Source: Fusobacterium ulcerans ATCC 49185 (GTDB taxonomy: Bacteria; Fusobacteriota; Fusobacteriia; Fusobacteriales; Fusobacteriaceae). Taken from it: DNA of 64,000 bases. Positions 1 through 8,750 of the stretch are shown one piece after another; the stretch's first letter is position 1, and the number at the start of each line of letters is the position of its first letter. The position numbers and the translations under genes were made by a program. The DNA is taken from assembly GCF_900683735.1 (NCBI RefSeq), contig NZ_LR215979.1:1240001-1304000 (forward strand), in the 5' to 3' direction. Under the pieces are notes generated by a model. The model was not told where the DNA came from and did no database searches. It saw only the letters and a list, made by a program, of their open reading frames with translations.

Positions 1-841
1 AGTGTAAAACTTCTTTAGTGATAGGGTGAGTGAAAACAATAGTATTAGCATGTAGTCCTAGGCGATTGATAGGACTTTTACCAGAACCATATTTTTTATC
101 TCCCACTACACTGTGGCCAATCTCCTGCATATGTACACGAATTTGATTTTTTCTTCCTGTTTCTATGTTTACTTCAAGAAGAGAATAGTTTTTATTCTTT
201 TTCAAAACTTTATAGTGGGAAATAGCTTTTTTACCCTCTTTGGGATTCTGACTTGAATAAGTTATAAAAGCTTTATTTTCCTGTAAATAAGATATTATAG
301 TGTCTTTTTCTTTTTTAACAGCTCCTTCAACTAATGCAACATATGTTCTCTCTTTTACAGAATCATTCCAAGTAGTTTGAAGTATATCCTGAGCTTTTTC
401 TGTTTTAGCAAATATCATAATTCCAGAAGTATCTCTGTCTAAACGATGTACAACAAATATTTTATTTTTAGGGTCTTTATTTTTTAAATAATCTTTAAGC
501 ATATTATATGCAGTTTTTTCTCTCTCATTGTCAGTTGCAATAGAGAGAATACCATTTTCTTTTTCTACCACAAGGATGTTGTCATCTTCAAAAATGATAG
601 AAACCCCTTTCATAGTTGTTTCAATAGTTACTTTTCCCCAGTCAACAGTGACAGTTTGACCAGGAAGAAGCGGATGATTATATTGAGAAACAACATCATT
701 TCCAACAAAAACCTTTCTTTTAGTAAGAAGAGATTTTATGCTTGTACGACTTTTTTCTGGCATTTTTTCTATTAAAAAGTTCATTAACTCATTTTTTTCT
801 TCAACTTTAAACACAGTATTTTTTTTGCTTTTATTTATCAT
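1..841 (-). CDS. RluA-family 23S rRNA/tRNA pseudouridine synthase (3' end outside window)
   Basis: Isomerises specific uridines in structured RNA to pseudouridine; which uridine cannot be told from sequence alone. The ATG at 841 follows AGGAGG at 7-base spacing. About 280 residues are visible and the gene runs off the left edge of the window. Residues ~27-65 look like an S4 RNA-binding domain. The catalytic motif HRLDRDTSG is at residues 132-140, with the catalytic Asp at 135. The later segment GRKNQIRVH is also typical of the RluA group. A TATAAT -10 lies just upstream. RluA-type family membership is certain; the exact paralogue (RluC/RluD/YtzG-like) is not. Confidence 0.9.
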   Translation of the reverse strand, partial: MINKSKKNTVFKVEEKNELMNFLIEKMPEKSRTSIKSLLTKRKVFVGNDVVSQYNHPLLPGQTVTVDWGKVTIETTMKGVSIIFEDDNILVVEKENGILSIATDNEREKTAYNMLKDYLKNKDPKNKIFVVHRLDRDTSGIMIFAKTEKAQDILQTTWNDSVKERTYVALVEGAVKKEKDTIISYLQENKAFITYSSQNPKEGKKAISHYKVLKKNKNYSLLEVNIETGRKNQIRVHMQEIGHSVVGDKKYGSGKSPINRLGLHANTIVFTHPITKEVLH

Positions 842-870
842 TATTTGCCTCCTGTTATATATCAAAGAAT

Positions 871-899
871 ATTATAGCATAGTTAACTTACTAAGTAAA
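871..899 (-). promoter_or_regulatory. Promoter of the pseudouridine synthase gene
   Basis: On the minus strand, TTTACT (899-894) is followed after 17 bp by TATAAT (876-871), preceded by TG one base away (extended -10). A start of transcription would fall near 864, about 23 bases before the start codon. Seen by eye, no experiment. Confidence 0.55.
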
Positions 900-1176
900 T
901 TAAAGCTTATATAATTTAAACTTTAAATTTAAAAATTGAAGAATAAATTTTTGAGAAAAAAACGTTATATGACGAAAAAATATTAAATAATAATAGAGGA
1001 ACTAGTTATTTCTAATTGAATATTTAGTATAAGAAAATAAAAAGATGAATTATTTTGTAAAGATACAGTTTTATCTGCTGAAATAATAAGAGATAAAACC
1101 TTTAAATAAGCTTAAAATATTTTATTCAAATTATAAATTAGACATAACTATAATAAACTTTAGGAGGAATGATATC
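900..1176. other. Non-coding divergent region
   Basis: The 335 bases between the divergent genes at 841 and 1177 are nearly pure A/T. No gene is seen. The only structure found is an inverted repeat TTTTATCT (1069-1076) / AGATAAAA (1091-1098) with a 14-base centre, which could be an operator or a weak hairpin upstream of the 1177 gene. Confidence 0.4.
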
Positions 1177-1749
1177 ATGAAACACGAAGAATTTCATGCT
1201 TTTTCAAACAAAAAATTTAATGAGTATTCAAAGAAAAAAAGAGAGGAAGCTATAGAAGCTTTTGGATGTGAAGTCGCTAAAAATGCAAATGATTTAACTA
1301 TTGGAGAGTTAAAAGGATTTCTTGAAGAAAAAATGGGAGAATATTTTGATAAATATCATGTCAAAGAAGTGAAGATTAAAGAAAAAGAAATAAAAAAAGA
1401 AGAATCAGATAAAGATATAATCATTTATGTTCCTTATGATGGAAATGTAGAAATGCTTAGATTAAGACCAAGTACCGCTTCTGATGAAGCTCCCAAGATA
1501 TTTTTAAAAGAAAAAGAAATTGGAGTAAAAGTTAAAGATTTTGCTTCTAAAACTAAAGAAGAAATTTCAGAAGAAACTGATAAAATAGTTGAAGAATTGA
1601 AAAAAAATCTAGACTATTTGAAAAAAGATATTGAAGAATGTAATAAGGAATTGAAAAAAGGATTAAAAGATGAAGCAGAAAAGATTAAGAAAAGAATTGA
1701 AAAAGATAAAGAAAAATTAAAAGAAATCAAAGAAATAATAAAAAAATGA
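1177..1749 (+). CDS. Unknown 190-residue charged coiled-coil protein
   Basis: Not recognised. It has AGGAGG seven to twelve bases before the ATG and its own terminator immediately downstream, so it is a convincing gene. Residues 1-60 are mixed alpha-helical, residues ~78-110 contain a beta-like segment (IIIYVPYDGNVEMLRLRPS), and residues ~120-190 are almost only K, E, I and L, predicting a long coiled coil. There is no signal peptide and no membrane segment, so it is probably cytoplasmic. It stands alone between a divergent gene and a separately promoted lipoprotein gene. No function is proposed. Confidence 0.75.
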   Translation: MKHEEFHAFSNKKFNEYSKKKREEAIEAFGCEVAKNANDLTIGELKGFLEEKMGEYFDKYHVKEVKIKEKEIKKEESDKDIIIYVPYDGNVEMLRLRPSTASDEAPKIFLKEKEIGVKVKDFASKTKEEISEETDKIVEELKKNLDYLKKDIEECNKELKKGLKDEAEKIKKRIEKDKEKLKEIKEIIKK

Positions 1750-1755
1750 TTTGTA

Positions 1756-1785
1756 AAAACCCCAGATATTTTATTCTGGGGTTTT
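1756..1785 (+). terminator. Rho-independent terminator
   Basis: AAAACCCCAGA (1756-1766) pairs perfectly with TCTGGGGTTTT (1775-1785), with an 8-base loop and a T run inside the 3' arm. It ends the unknown gene six bases after its stop codon. Confidence 0.9.
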
Positions 1786-1822
1786 AAATTCATAAAAGAT
1801 AGGATATTATTTTATAAATTTG

Positions 1823-1831
1823 TGTTATAAT
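1823..1831 (+). promoter_or_regulatory. Extended -10 promoter of the MORN_2 lipoprotein gene
   Basis: TGTTATAAT (1823-1831) is a consensus extended -10. The -35 region 17 bp upstream (GATATT) is poor, as at several promoters in this window. Confidence 0.55.
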
Positions 1832-1862
1832 ACAAATAATATAATGTTTATGGAGGGAAGCC

Positions 1863-2876
1863 ATGAAAAACAGACTGGGAGCAGTATTTTTAATAATTTT
1901 TTTATTTGGATGCGGTGGTCCAAAAGAAGTAGATATATCTAAAAAACAGGAAAAAAATGGGATAGTATATATTGAAAATGAAAAAAAACCATTTACTGGA
2001 AAAATCATATCAAAATATGAGAATGGTCAAATAAAAATGGATTCTCAATATAAAGATGGAAAACTTGAAGGTATAGTAAGAGAATACTATGAAGATGGAC
2101 AAGTTCATAATGAATGGAATTATAAAGATAATCGTCTGGATGGAGAACAAAAAAAATATTATGAGAATGGACAATTATCAATAGAAAAATATTTTAAAGA
2201 TAATAAGCCTGATGGAATATTTAAGGAATATTATGAAGATGGAAAAATAAAAAGTGAAACTGAATATAAAAAAGGAAAAAAAGATGGTCTTTATAAATCA
2301 TATATCGCAAATGGAAATTTACAATATGAAACAAATTTTAAAAATGGAAAAATAGAAGGACTTTTTAAAGAATATCATGAAAATGGAAATATGAGTATTG
2401 AAACTAATATAAAAAATGAAAAAAAAGAAGGAATTTATAAAAAGTATTATGAGAATGGAAATTTAAACATTGAAGCTAATATGGAAGAAAATAAAATAAG
2501 AGGGGAATATAAAGTCTATTATGAAAATGGGCAGCTTTATAGTGAAACAAAATATAGAGATGGAAAACAGGAAGGAATATATAGACAATATTATAACAAT
2601 GGACAGCTAAATATAGAAACTTCATATAAAGATGGAAAAAAAGATGGAAGCTATAAAAGTTATTATATGACTGGGGAAATTGCAGATGAAAGTCATTATA
2701 AAGATGGAAAATTAGAAGGAAGTCATAAAGAATATTACAAGAATGGACAGCTTATGTTTGAAAAAAATTATAAGAATGGAAAGGCAGAAGGAGTTGTAGT
2801 TTTTTATACTCCTAGTGGAAAAGAAGAGAAAAAAGTGAGATATAAAAATGACGAAATTATAAAAGTAATAAAATAA
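1863..2876 (+). CDS. MORN_2 / YwqK-type repeat lipoprotein
   Basis: Secreted lipoprotein made of about a dozen 22-24-residue repeats of the type YYENGQ(L/I)..E..YKDGK..G, the signature of MORN_2 (YwqK-like) repeats. The N-terminus (MKNRLGAVFLIIFLFGC) is a lipoprotein signal peptide with lipobox LFGC, so the mature protein should begin at Cys17. RBS GGAGGG precedes the ATG. Mature residues ~22-55 are closely similar to the lipoprotein at 60105-60590 (shared VDISKKQ and KYENGQ), so the two are paralogues; the related protein at 48866-49615 lacks a signal peptide. The role of these proteins is unknown; repeat number differs greatly between copies. Confidence 0.88.
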   Translation: MKNRLGAVFLIIFLFGCGGPKEVDISKKQEKNGIVYIENEKKPFTGKIISKYENGQIKMDSQYKDGKLEGIVREYYEDGQVHNEWNYKDNRLDGEQKKYYENGQLSIEKYFKDNKPDGIFKEYYEDGKIKSETEYKKGKKDGLYKSYIANGNLQYETNFKNGKIEGLFKEYHENGNMSIETNIKNEKKEGIYKKYYENGNLNIEANMEENKIRGEYKVYYENGQLYSETKYRDGKQEGIYRQYYNNGQLNIETSYKDGKKDGSYKSYYMTGEIADESHYKDGKLEGSHKEYYKNGQLMFEKNYKNGKAEGVVVFYTPSGKEEKKVRYKNDEIIKVIK

Positions 2877-2880
2877 AAAT

Positions 2881-2937
2881 AAAGAAGCTGCTGCAAATTA
2901 GTAATTTATTTTACTGATTTATAGAGCTTCTTTTTTT
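2881..2937 (+). terminator. Terminator hairpin within dispersed repeat copy A
   Basis: AAAGAAGCT (2881-2889) pairs perfectly with AGCTTCTTT (2925-2933), followed by a T run to 2937. It starts just after the stop of the MORN_2 lipoprotein. The 35-base interior is shared with two other places in the window. Confidence 0.8.
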
Positions 2938-2985
2938 ATAAAAAAAATAGAAATCATTTTATAGATTTCTATTAGTTTTTATTTC
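2881..2985 (+). repeat. Dispersed terminator-repeat, copy A
   Basis: About 105 bases closely similar to 10928-11035: hairpin with interior AATTAGTAATTTATT, then an exact 35-base match (2937-2971 = 10988-11022) that holds a second hairpin TAGAAATC / GATTTCTA. The 18 bases at 2900-2917 occur exactly, in inverted orientation, at 55814-55831. Non-coding. Confidence 0.8.
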
Positions 2986-3095
2986 TTAGGAAATTATAAT
3001 TTGATAAATTTGTTGAAAAAATAAAAAATATTAATTATTTTGTATTCATACTAGATATATTAATTGAATAAGATTAAAATTGACAGCACAAAAAA

Positions 3096-3114
3096 GCTGA
3101 TTGTTAATCAGCTA
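3096..3114 (-). terminator. Terminator of the transposase pseudogene
   Basis: Perfect 8-bp stem AGCTGATT / AATCAGCT with a 3-base loop, followed on the minus strand by a run of T. It lies directly after the transposase stop and may also mark that end of the insertion element. Confidence 0.75.
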
Positions 3115-3115
3115 T

Positions 3116-4324
3116 TTAGCGATATTCTTTCCAGCAAATGGAGCCTGTATGTATATTAAAATATGATATTTTTTTAACTTTCATTCTGGTATTACATTTA
3201 AAACAATAAAAAGGATTTACTCCAAAAGCTTTCCATATTTCAAGCTGATAAAAAGTAAAATTGGAATATTTAGAGACATATTTTCTCATGAATTTCATGA
3301 TGTTTTTAAGTTCTGATTTAATATTTCTAGAATAGATTCCAAAGCGCCTAATCATTTTGAAATGTTTAGGGGGAATGTGAATAATTAATTTGGAAAGAAA
3401 TGTTTCTGCATCTAAAGTAAGCTCAATTCTTTGTTTATCATCAGCAAGACTTTCATAATAGAAAGTAACCTTATTATCATAAAAATCAATAATTTTATAT
3501 TCTGCGATAGGAGCTCTTGCTAGATATCTGCCAATATATTTAATTGCATAAATATTATTATTTAAATCATTTTTTGCAACATTGAAAAAGAATCTTGTAT
3601 TTTTGCGATAAAGGTAGTTAGCAGCAGCATAAGCTTTAGCTTTAATTTCAGGCTTGTCATAATTTCCAGATTTAACAATATCAATAACCATTTTTTTCCA
3701 TTGTCCAGCAATGGAATTGACATGAAAATATTTTTTTTCAAGAAATTGGTAGTTTTTATTGAAACCACCTAAAGTAACAATAGCATGAATATGAGGGTTC
3801 CATTTAAGATCGCGTCCAAAGGTGTGAATAACAGTAATCAATCCATAATGAATGATATCTGAGTTAGTAAAGTATTTAGAAGAATATTTTGAAATTTTAT
3901 GAATTCTTTGATTTTTTGCTTTAATGTTATGAAATTGATATTTAAAAACATCATTAACAGCATAAGCAAGCTTAGTTAAAAGATCTCTATCATAGAAGAA
4001 AAACATTCTAAGTTCTTCAGGAATAGTAAAAAGGACACTTCTATGTTTAACATCAATAAGAGAAGTGGAAGTTTTTTCAGTTCAAAGAGCAGAATAACGT
4101 TTACCGCAGGAAGGACAAAATCTAGATTTACAAGTAACTTTAATTTTATGCGCATCGTGACAATTAGGGCATTGAAGAGAGAGAAAAGATTTATCAATAG
4201 AACAAGCTAAGAATTTTTGAATAGTCTGTTTAACATCCTCAAAATGCTCATTTTTAAAATATTTCTTGATTTTACCTAAAAGATTTGTTATATTGATTTT
4301 AGAGATAATATGTTTGATTTGCAT
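3116..4324 (-). pseudogene. IS91-like (Y2-type) transposase broken by one in-frame stop
   Basis: The first part (4324-4082) carries the zinc-binding N-terminus of IS91-family transposases: CPNCHDAHKIKVTC then RFCPSCGKRY. It stops at TGA (4084-4082). The same reading frame then continues from 4081 to about 3116 with the family's HUH motif (WNPHIHAIVTLGG) and a C-terminal Cys pair (CFKCNTR). No base is gained or lost: a single TGA interrupts the frame after RYSAL, most simply a TGG (Trp) to TGA change. RBS AAGGAG precedes the ATG at 4324. The element is probably immobile unless the stop is read through. Hairpins lie at both ends, but target sites and exact IS ends could not be set. Confidence 0.82.
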
Positions 4325-4375
4325 GTATGTCTCCTTTGTATAATTAGGGTGGTAACTATATTATACAAAAAAGAG

Positions 4376-4418
4376 AGCTGAGTAAAACATTTTTTTAAAT
4401 GTTACTCAGCTTTTTTTA
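4376..4418. terminator. Strong bidirectional terminator between transposase and nitroreductase genes
   Basis: AGCTGAGTAA (4376-4385) pairs with TTACTCAGCT (4402-4411), extended by ACATTT/AAATGT. A run of T follows on the plus strand and CTCTTTTTT on the minus strand. It most likely ends the nitroreductase transcript (minus strand). Confidence 0.8.
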
Positions 4419-4569
4419 CTTCAGTATTTATTTTTATTTAAGTTATTTTAATGAATAAAGTATAATTAATGATAATTCATAACTCTATTTTTCAATGAGT
4501 GAGGTAGTTTAAATTTATAATAGTTTTTTTATTTATTAAATTTAAAATTTATAATAGGGTGAAAATATT

Positions 4570-5184
4570 TTAAATTATTTCAGCTATTTCTTCAAATGTT
4601 TTTTTTGTTAAAATAGGAAGAGAATAGTTTGGATCAGCTTTTCCAACAACTAATACCATAACTGGAGTCTCACCAGCTGGTCTTTTTAACAAGTCTCTCA
4701 AAAATATCATAGGAGCTGGAGTATATGTGAGACTGGCATACCCAGCATTATGAAGTGCATTAATAAGAAAACCAATGGAAATACCAATAGATTCATTAAC
4801 ATAATAATTTTTATCTAAAGTTCCATCTTTATTTTCTTTATAAAATTCTTTAAATATGACAATAAGACAGGGAGCTTCAGTAAGGAAAGGTTTTTTCCAT
4901 GTAAGTGTCAATTTATTTAAATCTTCCTGCCATTCCTTAGTAATTTTGGAGTCATAAAATTCTTTTTCTATTTTTTCACTTTCTTCTCTTATTTTCTCTT
5001 TCATAATTGGATCAATAACTATTGAGAAATGCCAAGGCTGTTTATCTGCACCACTTGGAGCAGTGGCAGCAGTCATGATACAATCTTTGATTATATCAAT
5101 ATCTACAGGCTCTTCTAAAAATTGGCGATAAGTACGACGTTTTTTAGATTTTTCTAATAACATTTTTGAAATATCAGACATCAT
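4570..5184 (-). CDS. Nitroreductase-fold flavoprotein, iodotyrosine-deiodinase type
   Basis: FMN-dependent reductase of the nitroreductase superfamily. The sequence follows the bacterial iodotyrosine-deiodinase branch unusually well: KRRTYRQF near residue 15-22, TAPSGADKQPWHFSIV at ~41-56, KEWQEDLNKL...WKKPFLTEAPCLIVIF at ~84-112, and YYVNESIGISIGFLINALHNAGYASLTYTPAPM at ~126-158. The insert E(x)nYDSK..KEW resembles the active-site lid of that branch, which closes on halotyrosine substrates. Length 204 is normal. Two tandem ATGs occur (5184, 5181) after GGGGGAG. Single gene with its own promoter and terminator. The substrate is inferred only; other aromatic halides or quinones are possible. 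Confidence 0.82.
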   Translation of the reverse strand: MMSDISKMLLEKSKKRRTYRQFLEEPVDIDIIKDCIMTAATAPSGADKQPWHFSIVIDPIMKEKIREESEKIEKEFYDSKITKEWQEDLNKLTLTWKKPFLTEAPCLIVIFKEFYKENKDGTLDKNYYVNESIGISIGFLINALHNAGYASLTYTPAPMIFLRDLLKRPAGETPVMVLVVGKADPNYSLPILTKKTFEEIAEII

Positions 5185-5222
5185 TTACTCCCCCTTTATT
5201 GTCAGTTAGATATTATACTTTC

Positions 5223-5251
5223 TTTATACCTTACAAAATACTTTATGTCAA
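5223..5251 (-). promoter_or_regulatory. Promoter of the nitroreductase gene
   Basis: On the minus strand TTGACA (5251-5246), 17 bp, TATAAA (5228-5223). This is one of the best canonical sigma-70 promoters in the window; transcription would begin near 5216, about 32 bases before the start codon. Confidence 0.75.
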
Positions 5252-5433
5252 TAGATACAGTAATAATAATATTTTCTGTTTTTCACTTATAATTAACTGA
5301 GATTTTATATATTTTTTACAGAAATATGTTAAAGTTTGTATGAAAGTAATAAAGATAGTATTTGTTTGTAGGAACAACAGAAAAATTATTGTATAATAAT
5401 TAAAGTAAAACTAATTGAAATGAGGAAAATAAA

Positions 5434-6225
5434 ATGAAAAATAAAAAATTATATCTATTTGATATTGATGGAACACTTATTTTAGGAAATAAACCTTTAG
5501 ATGGAGCAGAAAAGATAATTAAAGAAATAAGAAAAAAAGGTAAAAAACTTATGTTATTTACCAATAATTCTTCAAGAACAAGAGAAGAATATGTAGAAAA
5601 ATTTAGAAAAATGAATATTGAAATTTTAGAAGAGGAGATAGTTACTGCTGGATACATGCTTGGAGAATATCTAATTGAAAAAAAAGATAATCCATCAGTA
5701 TTCCTAGTAGGAACAAAATCTTTAAAAAAACTTTTAGAAGATATGGGAGTAAAAGTAATAGAGGAGCCTCAAAAAGTTAATGGCAAATATAATGTTGACT
5801 ATGTAGCAGTTGCATTGGATAGCGAATTAAATTATCAAAAAATTGTGACTGCCTGCAAGTTACTTAGTGAAGGAGCAGAATATCTGGCAGCCAATCCAGA
5901 TTTTGTTTATCCAGTAGAGGGTGGAAAATTTCTTCCTGATTGTGGTGCAATATGTAAAATGCTGGAATATGCAGTTAAAAGAAAACCTCTTTTTTTAGGA
6001 AAACCTTCAAGGGAAATATTAGATTACTGCATTAAGAAAAATGGAGTTTCTAAAGGGGAAACTGTAATAATAGGAGACAGATTATATACTGATATAGCTT
6101 GTGGTTATGATAATGGCTGTGATACTATTCTGGTTTTGACTGGAGAGAGCAAAAAAGAAGATGTGAAGGACAGTCCATATAAGCCTGATTTTATATTAGA
6201 AAGCATAAAAGATATAAAAATATAA
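5434..6225 (+). CDS. HAD-IIA (NagD-like) phosphatase
   Basis: Haloacid-dehalogenase superfamily hydrolase that removes phosphate from small sugar or nucleotide phosphates, in the cytoplasm. Motif I is DIDGT with the nucleophile Asp10 and acid/base Asp12. Motif II is TNNS near residue 44, followed by the large C2 cap. Motif III/IV is GKPS with GDRLYTDIACG near 214. Length 263 and the TNNSSRT segment place it in the NagD/YutF group. RBS GAGGAAAA precedes the ATG. It stands alone, so context gives no hint of the substrate. Confidence 0.88.
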   Translation: MKNKKLYLFDIDGTLILGNKPLDGAEKIIKEIRKKGKKLMLFTNNSSRTREEYVEKFRKMNIEILEEEIVTAGYMLGEYLIEKKDNPSVFLVGTKSLKKLLEDMGVKVIEEPQKVNGKYNVDYVAVALDSELNYQKIVTACKLLSEGAEYLAANPDFVYPVEGGKFLPDCGAICKMLEYAVKRKPLFLGKPSREILDYCIKKNGVSKGETVIIGDRLYTDIACGYDNGCDTILVLTGESKKEDVKDSPYKPDFILESIKDIKI

Positions 6226-6430
6226 AATAAATATCTAGTTTGAAAAGAATTTATTGAAATAACTTTATATATGGAATTTTTAAATTAAAATTTTTGAAGT
6301 AGAGGATAACTCATAAGCAGAAATATAATTTTGGAAATTTTTTATTAGAGAGAGTCAACAAATTTCTCTAAATAACAAGTTTCTAAAATTTGAAGTTGGC
6401 TTTTGATTAACCTCTATTTTTTATTAAGAA
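6226..6430 (+). other. Non-coding stretch with a possible folded RNA or terminator
   Basis: No gene is seen. TAGAGGATAA near 6301 can pair, with one mismatch, with TTAACCTCTA near 6410, and the second arm is followed by a run of T (CTCTATTTTTT). A smaller hairpin AGAGA...TCTCT sits inside. It could be a long-loop terminator for the phosphatase gene or a small folded RNA; the support is weak. Confidence 0.25.
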
Positions 6431-6444
6431 TTTAATCTTTTATG

Positions 6445-6453
6445 TGATATAAT
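6445..6453 (+). promoter_or_regulatory. Extended -10 promoter of the alanyl-tRNA editing gene
   Basis: TGATATAAT (6445-6453), a perfect extended -10, 37 bases before the start codon; -35 is weak. Confidence 0.6.
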
Positions 6454-6490
6454 AGAGTGGTAAATTCTAGATGTCTGGAGGGATACTTTA

Positions 6491-7615
6491 ATGAAAGCTG
6501 AAGTTTTAAACTGTGAAAAAATTAAAGAAGGATATATAATAAAATTAAGTGATGGAAATGGTTCTTTTTACATAGATGGAAAAGGGGGACAATTAGGAGA
6601 TAGAGGAACAATAGGAGAGAGTATTGTTCTTGAAGTCAGAGATGGAAGTATAGTGATTGATAGAGAATTAACTCTGGGAGAATATGAGTATACTATTGAT
6701 GCAGAAAGAAGAAAAGATATAGCCTGTCAGCACACAGCTCAACATCTTTTTTCAGCTCTTGCATATAATGACTATCAATTAAATACTGTAGGATTTAGAA
6801 TGGCAGAAGAATATACTTCAGTAGATTTAGATTCTAATACAATATCAGAAGAAACTATAAAAGAACTGGAAAATAAGGCGAATGAAGTTATAAGAAAAGC
6901 TATAGAATTGAAAATATATACACTTAATCATGAAGAAGCTCTAAAAATAGAAGGACTGAGAAAGGCTATTAAAGATAAAGTGACTGGAGATGTAAGATTT
7001 GTAGAAATACCAGATATTGATTTAGGGGCTTGTGCTGGTTTTCATGTTGAAAATACAAAGGATATAAAACTATTTAAAATATTATCTCATGAAAAAATAA
7101 AAGGAAACTACACAAGATTCTTTTTTATAGCTGGAGATAGAGCTATAAAAGATTATGCTTTTAAAAATGAGTTATCAAAAGAATTGTGTCATATATTCAG
7201 CTGTAAAGATTATGAAATTCTCACAATGTTGAACAAAAGCTTGGAAGAAAAGAAAAAAACTGAAACAGAAATGAAAATGATTGCTTCAGAATTTGCTGAA
7301 CTTTTAGGAGAAAAACTGATGAGAGAGGCAGAGGAAATAAATGGATATAAATTTATTATATATACAGGAGATAAGGTAACAGTACAGTATCTGCCAAGAC
7401 ATATTACTCCAGAAGATTTTATATTGATAGCAGGAAATGAGGACAGTTATTCAATCATCTCAAATAGGATTAATTGTAAAGAGTTCCTAAAGGAACTAAC
7501 TTCATCTAATACCAATATTAAAGGTGGGGGAAATCAGATAAAGGGAAATTTCAAAGGAAAAATATCAAAAGAAGAGTTGAAAAAACAACTTGAAACTTTT
7601 CTTAATAAGTTGTAA
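6491..7615 (+). CDS. Alanyl-tRNA editing protein (AlaX-L type)
   Basis: Free-standing editing enzyme that hydrolyses Ser- or Gly-mischarged tRNA(Ala). It resembles the editing half of alanyl-tRNA synthetase. The four zinc ligands are visible: HTAQH (His81, His85) and CAGFH (Cys181, His185). An N-terminal beta-barrel-like region (residues 1-75) precedes them. Residues ~300-374 contain GGGNQIKGNFKGK, the DHHA1-like C-terminal signature, making it the long AlaX form. RBS GGAGGG is eight bases before the ATG. A separate promoter and the short gap to rlmN suggest loosely linked housekeeping genes. Confidence 0.88.
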   Translation: MKAEVLNCEKIKEGYIIKLSDGNGSFYIDGKGGQLGDRGTIGESIVLEVRDGSIVIDRELTLGEYEYTIDAERRKDIACQHTAQHLFSALAYNDYQLNTVGFRMAEEYTSVDLDSNTISEETIKELENKANEVIRKAIELKIYTLNHEEALKIEGLRKAIKDKVTGDVRFVEIPDIDLGACAGFHVENTKDIKLFKILSHEKIKGNYTRFFFIAGDRAIKDYAFKNELSKELCHIFSCKDYEILTMLNKSLEEKKKTETEMKMIASEFAELLGEKLMREAEEINGYKFIIYTGDKVTVQYLPRHITPEDFILIAGNEDSYSIISNRINCKEFLKELTSSNTNIKGGGNQIKGNFKGKISKEELKKQLETFLNKL

Positions 7616-7629
7616 TTGAGCATTTTTTT

Positions 7630-7638
7630 TGATATAAT
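7630..7638 (+). promoter_or_regulatory. Extended -10 promoter of rlmN
   Basis: TGATATAAT (7630-7638) lies 32 bases before the rlmN start codon, with a poor -35. It probably also drives the downstream penicillin-binding protein gene. Confidence 0.55.
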
Positions 7639-7670
7639 ATTATGTTAGTAATTTTATAATCGGAGGAATA

Positions 7671-8723
7671 ATGTCAGAAAAAATTAATTTATTAAATTTA
7701 AATCAACAAGAGCTAGAGGAATTAGTAATTTCCCTTGGAATGAAAAAATTTTACGGGAAGCAAATATTTAACTGGCTTCATAAAAAAATAGTAAGAGATC
7801 TTAATGAAATAACAAATCTTTCACTTAAAGACAGAGAGCTTTTAGCTGAAAAAGCATATATACCATTTTTAAATCTTTTGAAGCAGCAGGTATCTAAAAT
7901 TGATAAAACAGAAAAGTTTCTTTTTAAACTTGAAGATGGAAATACTATTGAAACTGTATTATTAAGACATAAAGACAAAAGAAATACTCTTTGTATATCA
8001 TCACAGGTAGGATGCCCTGTAAAATGTGCTTTTTGTGCAACTGGACAAGATGGCTTTGTAAGAAATCTTGATGTAAATGAAATAATCAATCAGGTATATA
8101 CTGTAGAAAGAAGACTTGTAAAGCAAGGAAGCAACATAAGTAATATAGTTTTTATGGGAATGGGAGAGCCTTTGCTTAATCTTTCAAATGTATTGAAAGC
8201 TCTTGATATACTTTCTAATGAAAATGGGATAAATATTTCTAAAAGAAAAATAACTATATCAACATCAGGAATAGTACCTAATATAGAAAAAATCTTATTA
8301 GAAAAACTTCCTATTGAACTTGCTATATCACTTCACAGTGCAATAAATGCAAAAAGAGATACAATCATTCCTGTAAACAGAAGTTATCCACTTGAGGATC
8401 TTTATGCAATATTACAGGAATATCAAAGACAGACTAAACGTAGAATAAGTTTCGAGTATATAATGATCAATGATTTTAATGTTTCAGATATAGATGCTAA
8501 TGCATTGGCTGACTTTGTACATGAATTTGATCATGTGGTAAATCTTATTCCATATAATCCTGTGGCTGGAACAGAATTTGAAAGACCTTCTGAAAAGAAA
8601 ATAGATAAATTCTTTACTTTCCTGAAAGATGTAAGAAAAGTAAATGTTACATTGAGAAGAGAAAAAGGGACTGATATAGACGGCGCTTGTGGTCAGTTAA
8701 GACAGAAAGCTCCTAAGAAATAG
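7671..8723 (+). CDS. rlmN: RlmN, dual-specificity 23S rRNA / tRNA adenine-C2 methyltransferase
   Basis: Radical-SAM enzyme that methylates C2 of A2503 in 23S rRNA and A37 of some tRNAs. The cluster motif is CPVKCAFC (Cys115, Cys119, Cys122). The catalytic C-terminal Cys lies in [10 protein letters not shown] near residue 340. Also visible are GMGEPLLN (SAM site) and STSGIVP. Length 350 is standard. RBS CGGAGGAA precedes ATG 7671. It is followed after 27 bases by the penicillin-binding protein gene on the same strand. Confidence 0.96.
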   Translation: MSEKINLLNLNQQELEELVISLGMKKFYGKQIFNWLHKKIVRDLNEITNLSLKDRELLAEKAYIPFLNLLKQQVSKIDKTEKFLFKLEDGNTIETVLLRHKDKRNTLCISSQVGCPVKCAFCATGQDGFVRNLDVNEIINQVYTVERRLVKQGSNISNIVFMGMGEPLLNLSNVLKALDILSNENGINISKRKITISTSGIVPNIEKILLEKLPIELAISLHSAINAKRDTIIPVNRSYPLEDLYAILQEYQRQTKRRISFEYIMINDFNVSDIDANALADFVHEFDHVVNLIPYNPVAGTEFERPSEKKIDKFFTFLKDVRKVNVTLRREKGTDIDGACGQLRQKAPKK

Positions 8724-8750
8724 TTTGATTTTAAAAGGAGTACTGAAACT

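Noticed and set aside
3976-4197. Separate small genes inside the transposase (also 3562-3768)
   Set aside because: They overlap the transposase frame in other phases, have no RBS and no recognisable product. The main frame explains the region.
4376-4411. Hairpin as the left terminal end of the IS91-like element
   Set aside because: IS91-type ends cannot be set without another copy; the hairpin with T runs is explained well as a terminator of the nitroreductase gene.
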